NCBI GenBank assembly: GCA_019415425.1
Contig: DXZF01000155.1
Span: forward strand, 1 to 12,603
Source of the DNA: Bacillota bacterium
Lineage (GTDB): Bacteria; Bacillota; Clostridia; Christensenellales; QAND01
DNA: 12,603 nucleotides
Direction of reading: 5' to 3'
The notes under the pieces are model-generated. The model saw only the letters and a list, made by a program, of their open reading frames with translations, ran no database searches and was not told the origin of the DNA. A program made the translations under genes and the position numbers. Shown piece after piece: positions 7,769 through 12,603 of this stretch (positions within the stretch are counted from its first letter, which is position 1; each line of letters begins with the position of its first letter).

Positions 7769-8536
7769 TCACCCTTTGATTTGAAACAGTCGTTTGCCAT
7801 TTTCGCAGGTATCCTGCGCCATCTGTTCATACGGCACGTGACGCAGTTGTGCCAGCTTCTCCACCACATAGCGCACATGCGCGGGTTCATTGCGCTTGCC
7901 GCGCATCGGCACCGGCGCCAGATAGGGGCTATCGGTCTCGCTCAAAATCCGGTCCTGGGGCACGTACGCCGCGATCTGCGGCAGTTTCTGCGCATTTTTG
8001 AACGTCAGCGTTCCGCCAAAAGACAGGTAAAACCCCATGTCCAGATACCGCTTGGCGTCTTCCAGGCTGCCCGAATAGCAGTGCAGCACGCCGGTCAGCC
8101 TGCCGCGGCGCGCGCTGAGCGCCGCCATGGTATCGGCATGCGCCTCGCGGTCGTGAATGATCACCGGCAATTGGCAGGCAATGGCCAGGTCCAGCTGTTC
8201 ACAGAACACGCGCTGCTGCACATCGCGCGGGGAAAAGTCGTAGTGGTAGTCCAATCCGATCTCGCCCAGCGCCACGCACTTGTCCTGTTGCAACAAGGCG
8301 CGCAGCTGTGCCAGATACCCCTGCGGCGCATCCTGCGCTTCGTGCGGATGGATACCGGCCGCACAGTACACGCCCTGGTGCTGCTGCGCCCACGCCACGG
8401 CGCGCGCGCTGTCCTGCAGGGTCGTGCCCGCCTCCAAATAGAGCGAAACGCCCTGCGCAAACGTGCGCGCAAGCGTTTCGTCCCGATCCGATTCAAATTG
8501 TTCCGCCAGCAGATGGGCGTGCGTATCAAACAGCAT
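7769..8536 (-). CDS. tatD: TatD family metal-dependent hydrolase (DNase)
   Basis: This cytoplasmic protein of 255 residues is a TIM-barrel amidohydrolase relative. All metal ligands expected for the TatD/YcfH family are visible: DTHAHL (His6, His8), GEIGLDYHYD (Glu92), IIHDREAH (His128), LHCYSG (His152) and SETDSPYL (Asp202). TatD proteins are 3'-5' exonucleases or DNA-repair nucleases; YcfH-type members next to metG are less well characterised. The ATG at 8534-8536 shares one base with the metG stop (TAATG), which indicates translational coupling. In many Bacillota metG-tatD is followed by rnmV and ksgA; here a radical SAM gene takes that place. The symbol follows common family usage; ycfH or yabD-like would be equally fair. 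Confidence 0.93.
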   Translation of the reverse strand: MLFDTHAHLLAEQFESDRDETLARTFAQGVSLYLEAGTTLQDSARAVAWAQQHQGVYCAAGIHPHEAQDAPQGYLAQLRALLQQDKCVALGEIGLDYHYDFSPRDVQQRVFCEQLDLAIACQLPVIIHDREAHADTMAALSARRGRLTGVLHCYSGSLEDAKRYLDMGFYLSFGGTLTFKNAQKLPQIAAYVPQDRILSETDSPYLAPVPMRGKRNEPAHVRYVVEKLAQLRHVPYEQMAQDTCENGKRLFQIKG

Positions 8537-10506
8537 TATCGCACCTGTACCCCCGGCGCAAGCGCGCTGTCATCCAGCACGGTCGCTACCGACAGATGGG
8601 TGTCGTCGTCATCGGCGGCGGAGAGGATCATGCCCTCGCTCACCACGCCGCGAATCTTGGCCGGCTTGAGGTTGGCGACGATGATCACGGTCTTGCCGAT
8701 GAGCGACGCGCCGTCGCCGTACCACTTGCGGATGCCCGAGACGATGGTCCGTTTGCGCTTTCCATCGTCCAGCTCAAAGCGCAGCAGCCGGTCCGAGCCC
8801 TCCAGCGGTTCACAGTTGAGCACTTTGGCCGTGCGCAACTCCATCTTCATGAAGTCGTCGTAGCTGATCATCGGCTGCGCTTCTTCCTTTTTCTCGGAAG
8901 GTTCCGCCTTTGGGGCCTGCGGCTTGGCCTTATCCTGCTTCTTTTGCTCTTTTTTGTCCGCTTCGACCTGGATGCGCGGGAAGATGGCCGCGCCGCGGCG
9001 CACCTTGGTGCCCGGCACAAGGCCGCCGAACTGCTGCACGCTCTCCCACGTCTTGAGCGCGGGGTCGTCGATGCCCAGCTGGTCGAAGATCTTTTCGGGC
9101 GTGCGCGTCATGAACGGCGCGATCAGCACGGCCACGATGCGAAGGCTCTCGGCCAGGTGGTACAGCACGCTTCCCAGCCGCCCCTGCTGGCTCGGGTCCT
9201 TGGCCAGCGTCCACGGGGTGTTGAGGTCGATGTACTTGTTGCACTCGCCGATGAGCGCAAAGATATCCGACAGCGCCTCGCTGAACGTCAGCGCGTTCAT
9301 GTGCGCCTCTACGCGCGCGGGCAGCGTTTCAATGGTGTGGCGCAGCGCGCGGTCGGTATCCGTCGCATCGTCCTGCGGCGGCTGCACGACCCCGTCAAAG
9401 TACTTGTCCATCATGGCCACGGTGCGGCTGAGTAGGTTGCCCAGGTCGTTGGCCAGATCGCTGTTGATGCGGGCGATCAGCGCATCCTCAGAGTAGTTGC
9501 CGTCGCTGCCAAAGGGAATCTCCCGCAGCAGGAAATAGCGGATGGCGTCCACGCCGTACTTGTGGCACAGCTCCACCGGATCCACGACATTGCCCTTGGA
9601 TTTGGACATCTTGCCGCCGTCCAGCACCAGCCAGCCGTGTCCAAACACCTGTTTGGGCAGCGGCAACCCCAGCGCCATCAACATGATGGGCCAGATGATG
9701 GTGTGGAACCGCACGATCTCCTTGCCGACCAGGTGTACGTCGGCCGGCCAGAACTTTTCAAACTTTGCCGGGTCGTCGGACGCGTATCCCAGCGCGGTGA
9801 TGTAGTTGGTCAACGCATCCAGCCAGACGTACACCACGTGCTTGGGATCAAAGGTGACGGGGATGCCCCAGTCAAAGCTGGTGCGCGAGACCGCCAGGTC
9901 CTCCAGCCCCGGCAACAGGAAGTTGTTGAGCATCTCGTGCTTGCGCGAAGGCGGCTGGATAAATTCATCGTGCGCATTGATGTACGCGATCAAACGGTCG
10001 GCGTACTTGGAGAGCTTGAAGAAGTAGCTTTCCTCCTTGGTGCGCTCGACGGGGCGGCCGCAGTCGGGGCAACAGCCGTCGACGAGCTGGCGCTCCAGCC
10101 AGAACGATTCGCACGGCGCGCAGTACCAGCCCTCGTATTCGCTCTTGTAGATATCCCCCTGCTCGTAGAGCTGGTTGAAGATCTTCTGCACGGCCTTCTC
10201 GTGGCGCGGTTCCGTGGTGCGGATGAAATCATCGTAGCTGATGTCCATCAGCTCCCAGAGCTCTTTGATGCCGCCAACGATCTTGTCCACAAACTGCTGC
10301 GGCGAGACGCCGGCCTCTTCGGCACGGCGCGCGATCTTTTGCCCGTGCTCGTCGGTGCCGGTCAAAAACATCACGTCATAGCCCGTCTGCCGCTTAAAGC
10401 GCGCCATGGCATCGGCCGCCACGGTACAATAGGCGTGCCCGATGTGCAGGTTGTCGCTTGGATAATAGATGGGCGTGGTGATATAAAACGGCTTTTTCTC
10501 TTGCAT
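8536..10506 (-). CDS. metG: Methionyl-tRNA synthetase with C-terminal tRNA-binding domain
   Basis: The enzyme charges initiator and elongator tRNA-Met with methionine. It has 656 residues. HIGH is at 21-24 and KMSKS at 299-303. The zinc knuckle has Cys129, Cys132, Cys146 and Cys149 (CAPC and CPDC), so it is the one-knuckle zinc form. After the anticodon-binding helical domain comes a Lys/Glu/Pro/Ala-rich linker (about 513-546), then an EMAP/Trbp111-like OB-fold (547-656) that aids tRNA binding and dimerisation. The ATG at 10506 is preceded by GAGGAGAGGGGAG, which overlaps the stop of comB 17 bases upstream. The stop overlaps the tatD start by one base. No S-box or T-box leader lies directly before it, so expression probably follows the comB promoter. 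Confidence 0.98.
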   Translation of the reverse strand: MQEKKPFYITTPIYYPSDNLHIGHAYCTVAADAMARFKRQTGYDVMFLTGTDEHGQKIARRAEEAGVSPQQFVDKIVGGIKELWELMDISYDDFIRTTEPRHEKAVQKIFNQLYEQGDIYKSEYEGWYCAPCESFWLERQLVDGCCPDCGRPVERTKEESYFFKLSKYADRLIAYINAHDEFIQPPSRKHEMLNNFLLPGLEDLAVSRTSFDWGIPVTFDPKHVVYVWLDALTNYITALGYASDDPAKFEKFWPADVHLVGKEIVRFHTIIWPIMLMALGLPLPKQVFGHGWLVLDGGKMSKSKGNVVDPVELCHKYGVDAIRYFLLREIPFGSDGNYSEDALIARINSDLANDLGNLLSRTVAMMDKYFDGVVQPPQDDATDTDRALRHTIETLPARVEAHMNALTFSEALSDIFALIGECNKYIDLNTPWTLAKDPSQQGRLGSVLYHLAESLRIVAVLIAPFMTRTPEKIFDQLGIDDPALKTWESVQQFGGLVPGTKVRRGAAIFPRIQVEADKKEQKKQDKAKPQAPKAEPSEKKEEAQPMISYDDFMKMELRTAKVLNCEPLEGSDRLLRFELDDGKRKRTIVSGIRKWYGDGASLIGKTVIIVANLKPAKIRGVVSEGMILSAADDDDTHLSVATVLDDSALAPGVQVR

Positions 10507-10523
10507 CGCTGCTCCCCTCTCCT

Positions 10524-11249
10524 CTATTCCAACGTGATGCGGCCGTCCACGCAGCGCGGCAGCACCTGTACGATATCGCGCTCAAAGCAGTAGTCCAGAT
10601 CGTCCTTCATGCCCAGATTCAGCAGGACGTTGTAGTGCGTGGCGTCTTTCATCGCCTTTTGCAGATCGTCCTTGTGCTGGGTGTACAGCTCCTCGCACAC
10701 GCGGCCCAGGTCGTCCGTCTCCAGCTCTACGCGGCCGCCAAAATGGCGCATGCGGTAGAGGATATAGCCCGCCGTCAGGCAATCGTCCAGCGAAAATTTG
10801 CCCTTGGTGCCCGCGCACAGCAGCACGGCATCCTGCCCGTCCTTGAGCAGCTGGGCCGCCACGGTGGCGCCGTTGATCATTGCGCCCAGATACACCGCTA
10901 CTGCATCGCGTGCCTTGGCGATGGCCTGTGTGCCGTTGGTGGTCGTCATGATCAGCGTCTTGCCGTGCACGTTCTGCTCGGTGTATTCAAAGGGCGAGTT
11001 GCCAAAGTCAAAGCCCGGCATCTTCTTGGCATTGCGCTCGCCACCCAGGATGGTCTGCGAGGCGCTCATGGTGTTGCGCATCTGCATCGCCTGATCCACT
11101 TCTTCAACCGGAATGACCTGCTCGCAGCCATGGGCCAGTGCCGTGACAATGGTGCTGGTGGCGCGCAACGTATCGATCACCACGCACACCTTGCCCCGAA
11201 TGTCCTTTTCCAGCACGTGCGTATGTGCCGCATAAACTTCCACTTTCAT
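10524..11249 (-). CDS. comB: 2-phosphosulfolactate phosphatase family protein (ComB)
   Basis: This protein of 241 residues matches the ComB family: IDTLRATSTI (25-34), GGERN (69-73), GFDFGNSP (79-86), TTTNGT (102-107) and CAGTKGKFSLDD (145-156). The characterised archaeal enzyme removes phosphate from 2-phosphosulfolactate on the way to coenzyme M. Many bacteria carry the gene without the rest of that pathway, and no comA or comC neighbour is seen here, so sulfolactate production or another phosphoester substrate are both possible. The start at 11249 has GAGGAG upstream (about 11259-11264) and a consensus extended -10 about 40 bases away. It is the first gene of the operon comB-metG-tatD-radical SAM. 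The family is clear; the reaction in this organism is inferred. Confidence 0.9.
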   Translation of the reverse strand: MKVEVYAAHTHVLEKDIRGKVCVVIDTLRATSTIVTALAHGCEQVIPVEEVDQAMQMRNTMSASQTILGGERNAKKMPGFDFGNSPFEYTEQNVHGKTLIMTTTNGTQAIAKARDAVAVYLGAMINGATVAAQLLKDGQDAVLLCAGTKGKFSLDDCLTAGYILYRMRHFGGRVELETDDLGRVCEELYTQHKDDLQKAMKDATHYNVLLNLGMKDDLDYCFERDIVQVLPRCVDGRITLE

Positions 11250-11288
11250 TCGCTCTGCTCCTCAATCCACAAAGGTTCTCATTTGAAC

Positions 11289-11297
11289 ATTATACCA
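11289..11297 (-). promoter_or_regulatory. Promoter of the comB-metG-tatD operon, extended -10
   Basis: Read leftward, the sequence is TGGTATAAT, with a perfect -10 hexamer at 11294-11289 and no good -35 at 17 bases. It matches the leuS promoter core over TATGGTATAATG. Transcription would start near 11282, about 33 bases before comB. It lies directly behind the spmB stop. Confidence 0.7.
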
Positions 11298-11324
11298 TAA
11301 TTGGGCGCAAGGGGAAGGGCGGAT

Positions 11325-11831
11325 TTACGCCAGCCAGGCCGCAAACAGCATGCTGAACAGCCAGACGATCAGGCACAGCGGCAGCGTCTGTTTCCATTTT
11401 TGCACGCCAACGCTGCCAAAATACAGCCCTGCGGTATAAAAAACCGTCTCGCTCGCGCCCATGAGGATGCAGGCCGCGCGGCCGATGACGCTGTCGGCGC
11501 CGTACTGTGTGAGCGTCTGCGCCAGTACGGCCATGGCGGCGCTGCCGGAAAACGGACGCACGATGGCCACCGGCAACGCCTCTGCCGGCAGGCCAATCCA
11601 CGCGGCAAACGGCTGCAGCAGCCGGATCAGCACATCCAGCAGGCCGCTGGCCCGCAGCAGCGAGATGGCCATCAGCATGCCCACCAGCGTGGGCAAAATG
11701 TGCAGGCACGTGCGCAGGCCCATCTGCGCCCCTTGCGCAAAGGTGTCAAAGCAATCGACTCGCTTGGCGGCGCCATAGAGCAGCGTGCCGGCGATGAACA
11801 GCACGACGGCATAGGCGGAGAGATTGCTCAT
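11325..11831 (-). CDS. spmB: Spore maturation protein B
   Basis: This membrane protein of 168 residues has a nucleoside-recognition (Gate) type fold. Family features are the THLHILPTLVGML-like segment (here TCLHILPTLVGML), VRPFSGSAAM, and MGASETVFYTAGLYFGSVGV near the C-terminus. In Bacillus subtilis SpmA and SpmB are needed for proper spore-core dehydration and heat resistance. The ATG at 11831 is chosen over one 8 codons upstream because it gives the usual N-terminus (MSNLSAYAVVLF) and the classic ATGA overlap with the spmA stop, implying coupled translation. No terminator hairpin is seen after its TAA, so some transcripts may continue into comB. Confidence 0.93.
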   Translation of the reverse strand: MSNLSAYAVVLFIAGTLLYGAAKRVDCFDTFAQGAQMGLRTCLHILPTLVGMLMAISLLRASGLLDVLIRLLQPFAAWIGLPAEALPVAIVRPFSGSAAMAVLAQTLTQYGADSVIGRAACILMGASETVFYTAGLYFGSVGVQKWKQTLPLCLIVWLFSMLFAAWLA

Positions 11832-12403
11832 CGTTTGCGGTGCACCCACAGGCACAGCACGACGCCCACCACCGTGGTGCCGAACGTGGCGAGGATGGCG
11901 GGCCAGACGATGGCCATCGGCGCCGCGCTGCCGGCGGCGATGCGCAGGTTGATCAGCGTGGTGGGGATGAGCTGCACGATACAGCAGTTGATGACGATGA
12001 GCGTCACCTGCGCGTCGGTCGCCTCACGGGGATGCGGGTTGAGCTTTTGCAGTTCCCGCATGGCCGACAGCCCAAACGGCGTAGCGGCATTGCCCAGGCC
12101 CAGCACGTTGCACGCCAGGTTCATGCACACCGCGCCCATGGCCGCTCCGTCCCGCGAGAGCCCCCGAAACAGCGGGCTGAGCAAATGCGAGAGCCCCTTG
12201 GCCATCTTCTGCGCCAATCCGCTCTTGCGCGCAATCTCCATTATTCCCATCCACAGCATCATACCGCCCGCCATGGACAGCACGAGGTTGATCGCCTGGC
12301 CCGCGCCCTCCATCATCGCCTGCGAGAGCGCCGCTCCGTGCCCGGTGCACAGCCCGTAGGCCGTGCCCGCGAGGATCATGCCCATCCAGATCCAGTTGAG
12401 CAT
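11828..12403 (-). CDS. spmA: Spore maturation protein A
   Basis: This hydrophobic protein of 191 residues is the partner of SpmB. Family features seen are MLNWIWMGMI at the N-terminus, LVLSMAGGMMLWMGIMEIA, the NVLGLGNAATPFGLSAM segment, and the VINCCIVQLIPTTLINLR segment. With SpmB it supports late spore maturation in the sporulating cell. The start is placed at 12403, not at the upstream ATGs, because AAAGGAGGTG (12420-12411) precedes it at ideal distance and family members begin this way. It overlaps spmB by 4 bases. Upstream is a sigma-E-like promoter sequence. In Bacillus the pair follows dacB; here the upstream neighbour is divergent. Confidence 0.94.
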   Translation of the reverse strand: MLNWIWMGMILAGTAYGLCTGHGAALSQAMMEGAGQAINLVLSMAGGMMLWMGIMEIARKSGLAQKMAKGLSHLLSPLFRGLSRDGAAMGAVCMNLACNVLGLGNAATPFGLSAMRELQKLNPHPREATDAQVTLIVINCCIVQLIPTTLINLRIAAGSAAPMAIVWPAILATFGTTVVGVVLCLWVHRKR

Positions 12404-12425
12404 CGATTTGCACCTCCTTTGGGAT

Positions 12426-12454
12426 ACTGTATGCATGCGCCGGTGCAAATAGAG
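12426..12454 (-). promoter_or_regulatory. Candidate sporulation sigma-E promoter of spmAB
   Basis: On the minus strand the -10 is CATACAGT (12433-12426), 7 of 8 to the published sigma-E consensus CATACAMT. It is preceded at 14 bases by CTCTATT (12454-12448), which keeps the TATT core of the -35 consensus KMATATT. The start would fall near 12419, almost at the ribosome binding site, so the leader would be very short. The match fits the known sigma-E control of spmA-spmB in Bacillus. Confidence 0.5.
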
Positions 12455-12467
12455 GTGCCGGCAGCGC

Positions 12468-12496
12468 TTGCGCGCGCCGCGGTTTTCGTCTATGCT
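12468..12496 (+). promoter_or_regulatory. Possible promoter of the right-edge gene
   Basis: TTGCGC (12468-12473) and TATGCT (12491-12496) are separated by 17 bases. The matches are 3 of 6 and 4 of 6 to consensus, so the call is weak; its position about 30 bases before the ATG at 12529 is suitable. Confidence 0.3.
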
Positions 12497-12528
12497 GGAG
12501 GGGATCCTAAGCGAGGAGGAACGACCGA

Positions 12529-12603
12529 ATGAATCACCTCAACTTTCTGTTCATCGTCAAGAGCCGCGACTTCGACCCTGCAGTGCACCATACGTGCATG
12601 GAG
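12529..12603 (+). CDS. N-terminal fragment of an unidentified protein
   Basis: The first 25 codons of a rightward gene are present before the window ends. AGGAGGA (12514-12520) lies 8 bases before the ATG, so the start is convincing. The fragment begins MNHLNFLFIVKSRDFDPAVH, a short beta-strand-like start followed by an FDPxxH element. This recalls small proteins of the DUF6506 type from memory, but 25 residues are too few to decide. It is divergent from spmAB. Confidence 0.6.
   Translation, partial: MNHLNFLFIVKSRDFDPAVHHTCME

Noticed and set aside
7112..8863. A plus-strand open frame of 583 codons opposite the radical SAM and tatD genes
   Set aside because: It spans three intact opposite-strand genes whose catalytic motifs are complete; no ribosome binding site or family motif supports it.
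9562..10593. A plus-strand open frame of 343 codons opposite metG
   Set aside because: It is an antisense shadow of a gene with intact HIGH, zinc knuckle and KMSKS motifs.
11301..12359. A plus-strand open frame of 352 codons opposite spmA and spmB
   Set aside because: It lies opposite two overlapping, well-conserved membrane protein genes; the translation is low-complexity and unrecognisable.
12404..12448. An earlier spmA start adding 15 residues
   Set aside because: The extension has no ribosome binding site of its own, would overlap the sigma-E-like promoter, and is Arg/His-rich and unlike SpmA N-termini, while 12403 has an ideal AAAGGAGGTG.

Overview
This window looks like ordinary housekeeping chromosome from a GC-rich, spore-forming member of the Bacillota, probably a Clostridia-type organism. 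The inference rests on the spmA-spmB sporulation pair, strong AGGAGG-type ribosome binding sites, and a metG-tatD linkage typical of the phylum. Coding density is high. I see no rRNA, tRNA, CRISPR array, insertion sequence, prophage or plasmid signature. I did not find a convincing new multi-gene system; the items of interest are regulatory details and a few poorly understood genes in suggestive company.

Left part (1-3402), all read leftward. A PHP-domain phosphoesterase resembling HisJ histidinol-phosphatase runs off the left edge. After a 358-base gap, which contains the leuS terminator and about 220 bases of unexplained GC-rich sequence, comes leuS (leucyl-tRNA synthetase). A short leuS leader carries a hairpin next to the ribosome binding site. 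The gap between leuS and the next gene holds two divergent promoters.

Centre (3403-7106), read rightward. A DUF1015 protein, an aspartate kinase with tandem ACT domains, and an AEC-family (auxin efflux carrier type) membrane transporter lie in a row. A consensus housekeeping promoter (TTGACA, 18 bases, TATAAT) sits inside the last codons of the DUF1015 gene, so the kinase and transporter can be transcribed separately. A bidirectional hairpin terminator separates this block from the convergent operon on its right.

Right part (7157-11294), read leftward. comB (2-phosphosulfolactate phosphatase family), metG (methionyl-tRNA synthetase with C-terminal tRNA-binding domain), tatD (metal-dependent DNase/hydrolase family) and a small TatD-associated radical SAM protein form one compact operon with gaps or overlaps of -1 to 17 bases. 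Just upstream, spmA and spmB overlap by 4 bases (ATGA). They are preceded by a sequence resembling a sporulation sigma-E promoter, and no terminator is visible between spmB and comB. At the right edge a rightward gene begins that is too short to identify.

Four promoters in the window share ATGGTAT immediately around the -10 box (extended -10 type). The window therefore carries aminoacylation (leuS, metG), entry into the aspartate amino-acid pathway (lysC-like kinase), late sporulation (spmAB), and several small enzymes of uncertain substrate (comB, tatD, radical SAM, DUF1015).
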